A DNA stretch of 64,000 nt from Streptomyces pluripotens (GCF_000802245.2 NZ_CP021080.1:3596001-3660000); one strand, 5' to 3'; positions 1 to 9,384 are shown, numbered from the stretch's first letter. The notes: generated by a model not told the origin, from the sequence alone. Numbers and translations are program-made.

Positions 1-2192
1 ACGCCGGCGCACTGGAGTTCGTGGACACGCTGCCCGCCGGTGTCGACGCGGTGCTCGGGGAGGACGGGGTAGGCCTGTCGGCCGGGCAGCGGCAGCGGCT
101 GGCCCTGGCTCGGGCATTTCTCGCGGATCGTCCCGTGCTCCTGTTGGACGAGCCGACGGCCGCACTGGACGGGGCGACGGAGGCCGAGGTCGTGGCCGCG
201 GTACGGCGGCTCGCGGCCGGCCGCACGGTACTGCTGGTGGTGCACCGGCCGGCGCTGCTGGAAGTGGCGGACCGGGTGGTGCGCCTGGACGCGGTTGAGT
301 TGCCGAGGACACTGGCCGGCGTGCGGCCGGCGCAGTTGGCCGCGCGGGAGACAGGGGGCAGTGAGAGCGCCGATGCCCGGGGGCGTGAGGGCGCCGAGGG
401 GCAGACCGGTACCGAAGGCCGTGTCGAACCGGCGCTCGGGCCGCGTGGCATCCTCGCCCGGGTCCGGGCGATGGCCGGGCCCCGGCGCGGGCGGCTCGTC
501 CTTGCCCTGCTGCTCGGTAGCCTGGCGTTCGGCAGCGCCGTCGGGCTGATGGCCACCTCCGGTTGGCTCATCTCGCGAGCCTCGCAGCAGCCTCCCGTGC
601 TGTACCTGATGGTGGCTGTGACGGCGACGCGAGCCTTCGGCATCGGACGAGCCGTGTTCCGGTACGCCGAGCGGCTGGTGTCACACGACGCCGTGCTCCG
701 GATGCTGGCCGATGTCCGGGGCGCGGTCTACCAGCGCCTGGAACGTCTCTCCCCAGTGGGGCTGCGCACTGCTCGCCGCGGCGATCTACTCACCCGGCTG
801 GTCGCGGATGTGGACGCGTTTCAGGACTACTGGCTGCGCTGGCTGCTGCCTGCCGGCGTCGCCGCGGCCGTTTCTGCCGCCTCGGTCGGCTTTGCGGCAT
901 GGCTGCTGCCCGAGGCGGGGGCCGCCCTCGCGGTGGGCCTGCTAGCAGCCGGTGTCGGCGTACCCGTGGTGACCGCAACTGCGGCCCGGCGGACGGAGCG
1001 TCGACTGGCACCCGCCAGGGGGGTGCTGGCCACCCGGGTGACCGATCTGCTCACCGGCACCTCCGAGTTGGCCGTTGCCGGTGCGCTGCCTGCCCGGAGG
1101 AATGCTGCCCGGCAGGCCGACGGCACCCTCACCCGGATCGCCTCGCGCGCCGCGGCCATCACCGCGTTGGGCGACGGGCTCACCGCCCTGATCTCCGGCC
1201 TCACCGTCACGACCGCTGCGCTGCTCGGCACTCAGGCGGTGGCTGCGGGCCGGCTCTCCGGCGTGGCGATGGCCGTGGTTGTCCTTACCCCGTTGGCCGC
1301 GTTCGAAGCCGTGCTGGGGCTACCACTCGCAGTGCGCTATCGGCAGCGGGTGCGGCGGAGTGCAGAGCGCGTGTACGAGGTGCTGGACGCCCCGGAGCCC
1401 GTGCGGGAGCCCGAGCAGCCCCGGCAGGCACCCACCTCGCCGTTTCCAGTGGTGGTTGCGGGGGTGGCCGCACGGTATGAGGGGCAACGACGCAACGCGT
1501 TGGCCGGTTGCGATCTCACGCTGGAGGAGGGGCGGCGGATCGCGGTGGTCGGGGCGTCCGGTTCCGGCAAGACCACCCTCGCCCAAGTGTTGCTGCGCTT
1601 CCTCGACCCACTGGCCGGCTCGTACACGCTTGCTGGCGTGGACGCGTACGCGCTGGCCGGTGACGACGTACGGCGGTTGGTCGGGCTGTGTGCGCAGGAC
1701 GCGCATCTCTTCGATAGTTCGGTGCGCGAGAATCTGCTGTTGGCCAGGAAGGACGCCACCGAGTCCGACCTGCGCCGGGTGCTGGCCCGGACCCGGCTGC
1801 TGGACTGGGCGGACGGGCTGCCCGATGGCCTCGACACGCTCATTGGCGAGCATGGTGCACGGCTGTCCGGCGGTCAGCGGCAGCGATTGGTGCTTGCTCG
1901 CGCGCTGCTCGCCGACTTCCCCGTGTTGGTCCTCGACGAACCCGCTGAACACCTGGACCTGGCGACGGCCGATGCGCTCACGGCCGATCTGCTGGCTGCC
2001 ACGGAGGGCCGTACAACGCTGTTGATCACCCATCGGCTGGCGGGGCTGGACATGGTGGACGAGGTGATCGTGCTCGATGCGGGCCAGGTGGTGCAGCGGG
2101 GGTCGTACACGGAGCTGGTTGCGGTGGACGGGCCGCTGCGTGAGATGGCACGGCGGGAGGCGGAGGCGGAGATGCTGGTCGGTGCGGAGTGA
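1..2192 (+). CDS. cydCD: Thiol reductant ABC exporter, CydD-CydC fusion (5' end outside window)
   Basis: The frame is open from base 3, so the true start lies upstream. The visible 730 residues begin in the last part of a CydD-type ATPase: signature LSAGQRQRLALARA, Walker B VLLLDEP. A Pro/Gly/Glu linker follows, then a six-helix membrane domain and a second complete ATPase with Walker A GASGSGKTT (around base 1555), signature LSGGQRQRLVLARA and Walker B VLVLDEP. Other bacteria encode CydD and CydC separately; actinomycetes often fuse them. The complex exports cysteine/glutathione-type reductants across the membrane and is needed to assemble cytochrome bd oxidase, so cydAB is expected just upstream, outside the window. 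What is seen: two nucleotide-binding halves in one frame. The substrate is known from the family only. Confidence 0.93.
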   Translation, partial: AGALEFVDTLPAGVDAVLGEDGVGLSAGQRQRLALARAFLADRPVLLLDEPTAALDGATEAEVVAAVRRLAAGRTVLLVVHRPALLEVADRVVRLDAVELPRTLAGVRPAQLAARETGGSESADARGREGAEGQTGTEGRVEPALGPRGILARVRAMAGPRRGRLVLALLLGSLAFGSAVGLMATSGWLISRASQQPPVLYLMVAVTATRAFGIGRAVFRYAERLVSHDAVLRMLADVRGAVYQRLERLSPVGLRTARRGDLLTRLVADVDAFQDYWLRWLLPAGVAAAVSAASVGFAAWLLPEAGAALAVGLLAAGVGVPVVTATAARRTERRLAPARGVLATRVTDLLTGTSELAVAGALPARRNAARQADGTLTRIASRAAAITALGDGLTALISGLTVTTAALLGTQAVAAGRLSGVAMAVVVLTPLAAFEAVLGLPLAVRYRQRVRRSAERVYEVLDAPEPVREPEQPRQAPTSPFPVVVAGVAARYEGQRRNALAGCDLTLEEGRRIAVVGASGSGKTTLAQVLLRFLDPLAGSYTLAGVDAYALAGDDVRRLVGLCAQDAHLFDSSVRENLLLARKDATESDLRRVLARTRLLDWADGLPDGLDTLIGEHGARLSGGQRQRLVLARALLADFPVLVLDEPAEHLDLATADALTADLLAATEGRTTLLITHRLAGLDMVDEVIVLDAGQVVQRGSYTELVAVDGPLREMARREAEAEMLVGAE

Positions 2193-2739
2193 CCGTTGTC
2201 GCTCCGGCGGCCGGTTGGCCTCGGGGTGCAGGGATACCTCGGTGACCGGTTGCTGCGGGGGACGGGCTACCCCGATCACTGGTCGGGGCGGGACGGCGGA
2301 TGCCCTGGCGGTCGCCTCGGGTCGTTGCGGCGACGAGGCGCCAAGGGCGACCCGTTGTTCCCGGGGCACGGCGGACACAGAGGCACGGGCCTCCACCGGG
2401 CAGACCAACGGCAGACCCACTGCGGGACGACGGCGGGACGAGAGCAATGCGGGAGACACCGTGCCCGGGGGAGGCGAATTCCAGGGGCCGTTGCCACACG
2501 AGTGATCAACTGGCTGATGTCAGGAGCTCGGCGAGACGCTCGGCTGGGGTGTTCCAGCAGAGGGTCCCGCGTGGGCGGCTGTTCGGTTCGGTGCCCACCG
2601 TCTCCCGTTCCCCGCTCGGCTTGCGGGACCCTTGTTCCTTCCGGCTCTCCTGAATCCTGAAGTCCATCGCATCCCTTGAGCTGGGGTGTTGCGGCGACCA
2701 CCAGAGCGGAAGCAACGGGGAGCGGGGCCGGATGTAGAA
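2193..2739. other. Intergenic stretch, no gene seen
   Basis: About 550 bases between the cydCD stop and the stop of the convergent HAD gene. Several frames are open, but their translations are Arg/Gly/Pro-rich, as expected of shadow frames in high-GC DNA, and match no family I recognise. No clear ribosome site or strong hairpin was found. Confidence 0.5.
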
Positions 2740-3627
2740 CTAGACGTGTGGTGTGAGCAGTTGCTCGATCACGAGCGCCACCCCGTCCTCGTTGTTGGCG
2801 ACCGTACGGCCCGATGCTGCGGTGACGACGTCCGGATGGGCGTTGCCCATCGCATACGACCGGCCGGCCCACGTCAGCATCTCGACGTCGTTGGGCATGT
2901 CCCCGAAGGCCACGACTTCGTTGTGGGAGATGCCGCGCTCGGCGCAGCACAGGGCGAGGGTGCTGGCCTTGGAGACGCCGGCACCGCTCAGTTCCAGCAG
3001 GGCGCTCGGGCTGGAGCGGGTGACGTTGGCGTGACCGCCGATGGCCAGCCGGGCGAGAGCGAGGAAGGCGTCGGGGTCGAGGGCGGGGTGGTAGGCGAGG
3101 ATCTTCAGCACGGGTTGGTCGGCGTCCGGCCCGCCGGAGGCGAGCAGTTCCTCGGCGGGCAGGAGATGATCCGGTATTTCCATGTGCAGTTTGGGATAGT
3201 TCGGCTCCTGGTGGAAACCGTACGTCTGCTCGACCGCGAACACTGTGCCGGGTGCCGCCTGGCGCAGCAGTTGTACGGCGTCCAGGGCCCTCTCCCGGGC
3301 CAGCTCGCGTACCTTCACGAACCGGTGGGCGCCGGGGCCGCCGTGCAGGTCGACCACGGCTGCCCCGTTGCCGCAGATTGCCAGGCCGTGGCCGTGGACG
3401 TGGTCACTGACGATGTCCATCCAGCGAGCCGGCCGGCCGGTGACGAAGAAGACCTCGATGCCCGCCTCCTCGGCGGCAGCCAGCGCGGCGACAGTCCGAG
3501 GGGAGACCGACTTGTCGTCGCGCAGCAGCGTTCCGTCGAGGTCGGTGGCAATCAGCCGCGGGGGCGGTGCGGCGGCAGGGGTTTCGGGCTGTCTGGTCGC
3601 TGAGGTCACCCGGTCATTCTCGCGCAT
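2740..3627 (-). CDS. HAD-superfamily (Cof-type) phosphatase
   Basis: A 295-residue HAD hydrolase of the Cof subfamily, which dephosphorylates small phosphorylated metabolites such as sugar phosphates. All four HAD motifs are visible: DLDGTLL (motif I, near residue 30), FFVTGRPA (motif II), the lysine in the GVSKAST segment (motif III), and [12 protein letters not shown] (motif IV). The region between motifs II and III holds the large C2 cap of Cof proteins. The frame stays open to 4035, but residues upstream of 3627 are low-complexity and overlap a decayed gene. I chose ATG at 3627; GTG at 3609 is equally possible. It resembles the second HAD protein at 19063-19860 ([17 protein letters not shown] shared), so the two are paralogues. 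The substrate cannot be told from sequence. Confidence 0.88.
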   Translation of the reverse strand: MRENDRVTSATRQPETPAAAPPPRLIATDLDGTLLRDDKSVSPRTVAALAAAEEAGIEVFFVTGRPARWMDIVSDHVHGHGLAICGNGAAVVDLHGGPGAHRFVKVRELARERALDAVQLLRQAAPGTVFAVEQTYGFHQEPNYPKLHMEIPDHLLPAEELLASGGPDADQPVLKILAYHPALDPDAFLALARLAIGGHANVTRSSPSALLELSGAGVSKASTLALCCAERGISHNEVVAFGDMPNDVEMLTWAGRSYAMGNAHPDVVTAASGRTVANNEDGVALVIEQLLTPHV

Positions 3628-3704
3628 ATGCCCGCACGGCCGTGCGGCACTCCGCACAGATGAGACACAGATGACGCCTGGTGCGCCCCAGCGGACCGGG
3701 CGGG

Positions 3705-3900
3705 TGCCGCCGGGCCAATTCGCTCGAAGACCACCTCGGACCTTCTCGTTCCTGGCGAAACCGTTGTCCGGGACGGGCTGGTGCACGACGATCTCAGCGA
3801 AGCCCGGCTCCTGCCAGCGGTGGCGATGTTCATGACGGCGGCCCAGAGGCGACACCGGGCGGCTTCGAATCGGGCGAAACCGGTGAGCACGATCTTGTCC
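3705..3900 (-). pseudogene. Decayed C-terminus of an LLM flavin-dependent oxidoreductase
   Basis: Three blocks on the minus strand match the end of the intact oxidoreductase at 9452-10345. They are DKIVLTGFA (cf. DKILLTGFT), GFAEIVVHQPVPDNGFA (cf. GFTEIVVHWPVPDSDFA) and VVFERI (cf. AVFERI). The first and last lie in one frame and the middle block in another, so the copy is frameshifted. The N-terminal two thirds is gone. By eye the matched DNA blocks are about 80-85 % identical, so this is an old remnant, not a recent duplication. It lies directly upstream of the HAD start. Confidence 0.75.
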
Positions 3901-3982
3901 GGATCTGGCCTCGGCGCACCCGGGTGCGACCTGCACCTGGGGAATTCGCTTTGGGCCGGGGACGGCAACCGCACTTCCGCAC

Positions 3983-4384
3983 TCAGATGCCGATGAGCCG
4001 GACTCGGTCACCGCACAGCCGGGCCATGTCGTCAACGTCGGACGTCAGTATGGCCACCGGCCCGGGCTGGCGCAGTGCCATCTCGGCGACAGTCGCGTCG
4101 ATCGCGTACGTGTGGCCATGCAGACCTGCGGCCTTGAGTAGTTCCGCAGACGCTTTCGCTGCGTTCTCAGTCACCGGCTCGACCTTGACGCGGGACAGCA
4201 CCCACCGCAGCCGGGGCATGTTCACCCGCGCATGGCTGACTTCCACAATGGTGTTGGCTCCGATGACGAAATCGGCACCCATGGCATGAAACACGTGGAA
4301 CATCGCGAGGATCTTGCGGTGCTGGGCAATCCAGGCGGAGACCCCCTGGGAGTCCAGGACGACGGTCTCGACGTGCTTGTTCAC
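3983..4384 (-). CDS. PIN-domain toxin (VapC-like ribonuclease)
   Basis: A 133-residue PIN-domain protein. The acidic residues of the fold appear in order: D in VVLDSQG near the N-terminus, E in NTIVEVSHA (about residue 46), D in YAIDATVAEM and D in ILTSDVDDMA. These would bind Mg for RNA cleavage. GTG at 4384 overlaps the stop of the upstream antitoxin gene by four bases, the usual toxin-antitoxin arrangement, and it decides the start. VapC-type toxins cut tRNA or rRNA and are held inactive by their partner. The RNA target is unknown. A longer open frame upstream is shadow coding of the antitoxin region. Confidence 0.82.
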   Translation of the reverse strand: MNKHVETVVLDSQGVSAWIAQHRKILAMFHVFHAMGADFVIGANTIVEVSHARVNMPRLRWVLSRVKVEPVTENAAKASAELLKAAGLHGHTYAIDATVAEMALRQPGPVAILTSDVDDMARLCGDRVRLIGI

Positions 4385-4629
4385 GCCGCACTCGCCGACC
4401 CACCTGTGCCCGTCGTCCCGAAGATCCCGGAGCGGGCCTCTGCCAGCTCCTCCTCGGTGAAATCCCCGTGCTCCTCCTGGTGACGCAGCAGGTCGGCGCC
4501 GAGCAGCTGGTGCCGCAGCTGTCGTGCCACCGCCTCGGCAACATACCCGGAGACGTTGTCGGTGAGCTTTCTCAGCTCGGCGACCTGCTCGGTCGGCAGC
4601 GTCACCGTGAAGCGTGTCGTGTCCGCCAT
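4381..4629 (-). CDS. Ribbon-helix-helix antitoxin, partner of the PIN toxin
   Basis: An 82-residue protein beginning MADTTRFTVTLPTEQVAEL, the beta-strand plus helix start of a ribbon-helix-helix (CopG/ParD/VapB-like) DNA-binding domain. The Glu-rich C-terminal half (DLLRHQEEHGDFTEEELAEA) is the expected toxin-binding arm. ATG at 4629 fits the domain boundary. It is followed by the PIN gene with a 4-base overlap. Such antitoxins neutralise the toxin and repress their own operon; the promoter should lie in 4630-4780, but no operator palindrome was obvious. Confidence 0.8.
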   Translation of the reverse strand: MADTTRFTVTLPTEQVAELRKLTDNVSGYVAEAVARQLRHQLLGADLLRHQEEHGDFTEEELAEARSGIFGTTGTGGSASAA

Positions 4630-4828
4630 GACCTGAGCATACTGCGATATGCGCCCCGAGTCCTCGCGCTCGGTACACGTTGGCACGAGGTCGCAGATTA
4701 CCCGGTACCACTGACACCGAAGCCGTACTCGCCGAAAAGGGACAGCCACCCGGCATCCGGGTTTGAGCAAGGCTGCCCTGCCCCGCCATGATGGGCCTGC
4801 CTGATAAGCGGGATGCGGTGAGGGCCGC

Positions 4829-7726
4829 ATGGAAGACGATGGGGCAAAGAGCGTGGCACGGGTCGTCGTACGAGAACCACGTACCAACACGAGGGTCACA
4901 CCACCACTCGCCGACCCGGAGGCAACCGCCTTCGCAGTTACCCTCCTGGACGGCGGCTGGGCGGCGGTGTTCCTGCCCGGCGAGCCTGCCCGCCTCGGAC
5001 GGCTGCTGCTCTGGAAGCCCACCGGGGCAGCGGCGGCAGACGGCACAGTGCCCGCGAGCGTCCAACCCGAGTCGGTGGAACTGGTGCTGCCGCACGGCCG
5101 GTCGGTCCGGCGGCGCAGGGTGGAGGGCTACGCGCTCCCCGTCGCCCTCGCCGTGTCCGCCCTGGCCGGGGCGCAGCCACCGCACCCGTCCGCCGCCGCC
5201 TGGCAGGCCGCCGCCCGCTTCGCGCTAAGGCTGCTCGCCGACGGTCGTCTCCACCCGGCCCTCACCCCCGCTGGCTACGACACCTGGCAGGCAGGCCCTT
5301 TCACCGTCGCCCAGCGTCAGTCACTGGACACCCTTGTCTCCGCCCTCCCACCTCACGCTCACTGTCTGCCCGAGCCCGGCCCCGGCCCGCTACGGATCGC
5401 CGAACCAGGCACGCTGCTAAGGCAGTTCTGCGATGCGGTCGCGGACGACCTGGTCCGTACTCCGGCTTCGCCGCTCGGGATGGGAGCGCTGCCGTACGCC
5501 TGGCGCGAGGCGCGTGCCGTGCCCGCCCTGCGGGAGTGGGCTGAGGAGACCGTCGCCGCGTTCACCGCCGACGTCGGCGTCTCACTTCGGGTCGACGTAC
5601 CCGAGGGGCGGCGTCGGCAGTTCCGGGCCGTGCTGCAGTTGCACACCGCGGCGGATCCGGCGCTCGTCGTAGAGGCCGCACGGCTGTGGAACGAGCCGTC
5701 CGAGACCGAGCGCCTCCTCGGGCCTCGCGCCGAGACCGAGGCGCTGCTCGCACTGCGCCGCGGCGCCCGCGTGTGGTCTCCACTCGGCCGGCTGCTGAAG
5801 GACGCCGCTCCGGACCAGCTGCGGCTGACCGACGACGAAGCCTTCGACCTGCTGGGCGACGCCACCGACACGCTGCGGGCCGCCGGCATCGACGTGCACT
5901 GGCCGCGTGAACTGGTCAAGACTCTCACCGCGACCGCGGAGATCGGACAGCGCACGGCACCCGGCTCCAGCGCCGGTGGCATGCTCGCCGCCGACGCCCT
6001 CCTCGACTTCCGCTGGCAGCTCTCGCTCGGCGGCGAGCCGCTCACCGAGGCCGAGATGGACGCCCTCGCCGAGGCGCGCCGCCCCCTTGTCCGGCTGCGC
6101 GACCAGTGGGTGGTCGCCGACCCGAAGCTGGTGGCCCGCGCCCGGCGCCGCCGGATGGGACCACTCACCCCCATGGAGGCACTGGGCGCCGCGCTGACCG
6201 GCGAGATCGAGCGGGACGGGGAGACGATCACCTGCGCGGCGGTCGGGGCACTCGGCGATCTCGTGGCTCGTATCCGCGCCCCCGAATCCCGTGCCCCCGC
6301 CGCCCAGCCCGCCGCTCTGAAGGCCACGCTGCGCGACTACCAGAAGCGCGGCCTGGCCTGGCTGGCCGAGATGTGCGGACTCGGCCTCGGCGGCTGCCTC
6401 GCCGATGACATGGGTTTGGGCAAGACCATCACCCTGCTCGCCCTGCACCTGCACCGCCAGACCGCCCCCGCCACCGCGGGTCCCACGCTCGTCGTCTGCC
6501 CCACCTCCTTGCTCGGCAACTGGCAGCGCGAGGCGGCCAGGTTCGCGCCGACCGTGCCAGTGCGCCGCTACCACGGCGGCGACCGCCACTTGAAGGACCT
6601 GGCCAACGACGAGATCGTCCTGGCCACATACGGGGTGCTGCGCCGCGACCGGGAGGCTCTCGCCGAGAACGCCTGGTCGCTGATCGCCGCCGACGAGGCC
6701 CAGCACGTCAAGAACCCCTACGCCGTCACCGCCCGCGAACTGCGCGCCCTGCCCGCCCGCGCCCGCGTCGCCCTCACCGGCACCCCCGTGGAGAACAACC
6801 TCTCCGAGTTGTGGGCGCTCCTCGACTGGACCACCCCTGGACTCCTCGGCCCGCTCACCGCCTTCCGCGACCGCCACGCCCGCGCGATCGAGTCGGGCGA
6901 AGACCCGCATGCCGCCGAACGGCTGTCCCGCCTCGTCCGTCCGTTCCTGCTGCGCCGCAGGAAGTCAGACCCGGGCATCGCGCCAGAACTGCCCGCCAAG
7001 ACCGAGACCGATCGCGTCGTGCCGCTGACCGCCGAGCAGGCGAGCCTGTACGAAGCGGTGGTCCGCGAAACCATGGCGAAGATCGCCGAAGCCGACGGTA
7101 TCTCCCGCCGCGGCCTGATCCTCAAGCTCCTCACCGCGCTGAAGCAGATCTGCAACCACCCCGCCCAGTACCTGCGTCAGTCCACACCGCTGCACGGCCG
7201 CTCGGGCAAACTCGACCTCCTCGACGAACTTGTCGACACCATCACCGCCGAGGGCGAGTCGGCGCTGGTCTTCACCCAGTACAAGCAGATGGCGACCCTC
7301 CTGGAGAAGCACCTCGCCGAGCGAGGCATCCCCACCCTCGTCCTGCACGGCGGCACGTCCGTCGCGCGGCGCGAGGAGATGGTGGAACGCTTCCAACGCG
7401 GTGAAGTGCCGGTTTTCCTGCTGTCGTTGAAGGCCGCGGGCACCGGACTCAACCTCACCCGCGCCACCCATGTCGTGCACTACGATCGCTGGTGGAACCC
7501 GGCCGTCGAGGACCAGGCCACCGACCGCGCCTACCGCATCGGCCAGGACAAGCCCGTACAGGTCCACAAGCTCATCGCCGAGGGCACCGTGGAGGACAGG
7601 GTGGCGAAGCTGCTGGAATCCAAGCGGGCGCTCGCCGACGCCGTCGTCGGTTCCGGCGAGGTCGCGCTGACCGAATTGTCCGACGCCGACCTCGCCGAAC
7701 TCGTAGCCCTGGGGAGGCCCGCATGA
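4829..7726 (+). CDS. SNF2-family helicase/translocase
   Basis: A 965-residue SNF2/Rad54-type ATPase. An N-terminal extension of about 490 residues is typical of the actinobacterial SNF2 proteins that travel with a SWIM protein. The motor follows: Walker A in LADDMGLGKT (about 523-533), DEAQ box AADEAQHVKNP (about 620), motif III LTGTPVENNLSELW, then the helicase C lobe with LVFTQYKQM and the SNF2 motif VI region WWNPAVEDQATDRAYRIGQ. DEAQ rather than DEAH is common in the group. It would translocate on double-stranded DNA and remodel bound proteins. Its stop overlaps the start of the SWIM gene (ATGA), so the two are translationally coupled. The cellular role is not established. Confidence 0.9.
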   Translation: MEDDGAKSVARVVVREPRTNTRVTPPLADPEATAFAVTLLDGGWAAVFLPGEPARLGRLLLWKPTGAAAADGTVPASVQPESVELVLPHGRSVRRRRVEGYALPVALAVSALAGAQPPHPSAAAWQAAARFALRLLADGRLHPALTPAGYDTWQAGPFTVAQRQSLDTLVSALPPHAHCLPEPGPGPLRIAEPGTLLRQFCDAVADDLVRTPASPLGMGALPYAWREARAVPALREWAEETVAAFTADVGVSLRVDVPEGRRRQFRAVLQLHTAADPALVVEAARLWNEPSETERLLGPRAETEALLALRRGARVWSPLGRLLKDAAPDQLRLTDDEAFDLLGDATDTLRAAGIDVHWPRELVKTLTATAEIGQRTAPGSSAGGMLAADALLDFRWQLSLGGEPLTEAEMDALAEARRPLVRLRDQWVVADPKLVARARRRRMGPLTPMEALGAALTGEIERDGETITCAAVGALGDLVARIRAPESRAPAAQPAALKATLRDYQKRGLAWLAEMCGLGLGGCLADDMGLGKTITLLALHLHRQTAPATAGPTLVVCPTSLLGNWQREAARFAPTVPVRRYHGGDRHLKDLANDEIVLATYGVLRRDREALAENAWSLIAADEAQHVKNPYAVTARELRALPARARVALTGTPVENNLSELWALLDWTTPGLLGPLTAFRDRHARAIESGEDPHAAERLSRLVRPFLLRRRKSDPGIAPELPAKTETDRVVPLTAEQASLYEAVVRETMAKIAEADGISRRGLILKLLTALKQICNHPAQYLRQSTPLHGRSGKLDLLDELVDTITAEGESALVFTQYKQMATLLEKHLAERGIPTLVLHGGTSVARREEMVERFQRGEVPVFLLSLKAAGTGLNLTRATHVVHYDRWWNPAVEDQATDRAYRIGQDKPVQVHKLIAEGTVEDRVAKLLESKRALADAVVGSGEVALTELSDADLAELVALGRPA

Positions 7727-8967
7727 GCCCCTCGCTCCCCGGCCCACGCCGCGCACCGGCCCGCGGCAGGCGCGCCTTCGCCGCCACCTGGTGGGGCCAG
7801 GCGTGGGTCACGGCCCTGGAGGACTCCACCCTGGACTCGGGACGCCTGTCCCGTGGGCGCACCTACGCCCGCCAGGGCATGGTCGGCCCCGTCACCGTCG
7901 CCCCCGGCCAGGTCAGAGCAGACGTTCAGGGCAGCCGTCCCCGCCCGTACCGCTCCGCCGTCCACCTGCCCGTCCTTGCCGACGCCCAGTGGGACACCCT
8001 CCTCGACACCGTCGCGGCTCGAGCCGGGCACCTCGCCGCACTCCTCGACGGCGAGATGCCCGCCGAACTCGTCGACGACGCCCGCCACGCCGGCGTCCCC
8101 CTGCTCCCGCAGCCCACCGAACTCGACCCCGAATGCTCATGCCCCGACTGGGGCCACCCCTGCAAACACGCCGCCGCGCTCTGCTACGCCATCGCCGCCA
8201 CCATCGACGCCGACCCGTTCCTGCTGTTCGCGCTGCGGGGCCGCGGCCGGGACGAGGTTCTCGCGGAGTTGCGCGCACGCCGCACCGCGGGCCGGACCGT
8301 GGACACCCCGCCCACTCCGGCAGGTATCCACGCGGCCGGCGCCTACGCCGCGTGGGCCGCCCTGGCCGAGCACGCCCCGAGGCTGCCCAAGCTGCCCGAA
8401 CCATCCGCCCTCGCCGCTGCGCTGCCGATTCCCGCGCCGACCGGCAGCGGTCTCACCAGCACGGACCTGGAGCGCCTGATGGCCGACGCCTCCGCGCGGG
8501 CGACGCGACTGCTGTCCGGCGACACCTCCACCCTGCGCCTGACCCAGCACCAGGACGCCGTACGCATCGCAGCGAGCGACCCTGGCCCCGAGTGGTTCCA
8601 CCACCTGATCCAGAACACCGGCGCCAACCCGATCGCCTTCGCCCGCCTCACCCGCGCCTGGCGCCACGGCGGTCCGACCGGCGTCGCTGTTGCCGAACAG
8701 CCCCACAGCCCGGACCCGTCGGCGATGGCAGTGGCCCGTACCTCGCTGACCGCGGCCCTCGCCGAGATGACCGACGCCCCTGTGCGCATCAGGGCCTGGC
8801 GCAACCGTCTCACCCTCACCAACCGCGGCATCCAGTTGCGCCTCGGCCCAGACGCCCGCTGGTACCCCTACCTCCAGGAGAACGACGGCGAATGGTGGCC
8901 GGCGGCACCGGCCGCCACCGACCCCGTTGCCGCGCTCACCGCGGTCTGGCAGCGTACTGGGACGTGA
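7723..8967 (+). CDS. SWIM zinc-finger protein coupled to the SNF2 helicase
   Basis: A 414-residue protein starting at ATG 7723, which overlaps the helicase stop by four bases. The SWIM zinc finger (CxC then CxH) is ECSCPDWGHPCKHAAAL at about residues 134-150. Upstream is the conserved RTYARQGMVGPVTVAPGQVRA region, which precedes SWIM in this family. The remainder is Ala/Arg-rich helical sequence with a Trp-containing C-terminal block (GEWWPAAPA). SWIM domains bind DNA or proteins. With the helicase it probably forms a two-part DNA-associated machine; this is inference from gene coupling. Confidence 0.85.
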   Translation: MSPSLPGPRRAPARGRRAFAATWWGQAWVTALEDSTLDSGRLSRGRTYARQGMVGPVTVAPGQVRADVQGSRPRPYRSAVHLPVLADAQWDTLLDTVAARAGHLAALLDGEMPAELVDDARHAGVPLLPQPTELDPECSCPDWGHPCKHAAALCYAIAATIDADPFLLFALRGRGRDEVLAELRARRTAGRTVDTPPTPAGIHAAGAYAAWAALAEHAPRLPKLPEPSALAAALPIPAPTGSGLTSTDLERLMADASARATRLLSGDTSTLRLTQHQDAVRIAASDPGPEWFHHLIQNTGANPIAFARLTRAWRHGGPTGVAVAEQPHSPDPSAMAVARTSLTAALAEMTDAPVRIRAWRNRLTLTNRGIQLRLGPDARWYPYLQENDGEWWPAAPAATDPVAALTAVWQRTGT

Positions 8968-9021
8968 CGACAGCGCAGGTGCGCGTGGCGTCCGTTCACC
9001 GGACGTGAGAACGGGGGCGGG

Positions 9022-9384
9022 ATGAGACTGGGCGACGCCGAGTACGTGGCAGCGCTGGACGAGACGATGGAGATCCTTCGGCGTTGGGCGTGGGAAGGCC
9101 GCACCGACGGCTGGTACAAGTCCCTCAGCGAAGCGCTGAAGGCGGAGGGACACCACGTCCACTACCGCGGCTCCATCATCAGCCACCTGCTGGCCGACGC
9201 GTGCCGCAGGGACAGCAAGGGGCCCAGGCCCATGCTCTCCGCCATCGTCATCCTCAAGGAGACCGGCAGGCCGGCCGGACAGTTCTTCGAGTTGGCCGGC
9301 GGGGCCCCGTTTCACCGGACAGCCGCAGACTGGACCTGGGAGCAGGAGCGCGCCCGCGTCTTCGAGCGTTACCGCGAGCGCTGA
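9022..9384 (+). CDS. Conserved hypothetical protein
   Basis: A 120-residue soluble protein that I do not recognise. It is rich in Trp and charged residues (RRWAWEGRTDGWYKSL, DWTWEQERARVFERYRER), largely helical in appearance, with no signal peptide or membrane segment. The purine-rich stretch gggggcggg just before ATG 9022 can serve as ribosome site. It follows the SWIM gene by about 50 bases on the same strand, so it may be co-transcribed with the helicase pair. The segment YKSLSEALKAEGHHVHYRG suggests a small nucleic-acid or ligand-binding fold, but that is a guess. Confidence 0.65.
   Translation: MRLGDAEYVAALDETMEILRRWAWEGRTDGWYKSLSEALKAEGHHVHYRGSIISHLLADACRRDSKGPRPMLSAIVILKETGRPAGQFFELAGGAPFHRTAADWTWEQERARVFERYRER

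Noticed and set aside
5582..6910. 442-codon minus-strand frame inside the SNF2 gene
   Set aside because: Antisense shadow in high-GC DNA: Gly/Gln/Val-rich, no family motif, and the plus-strand gene has full SNF2 motifs.
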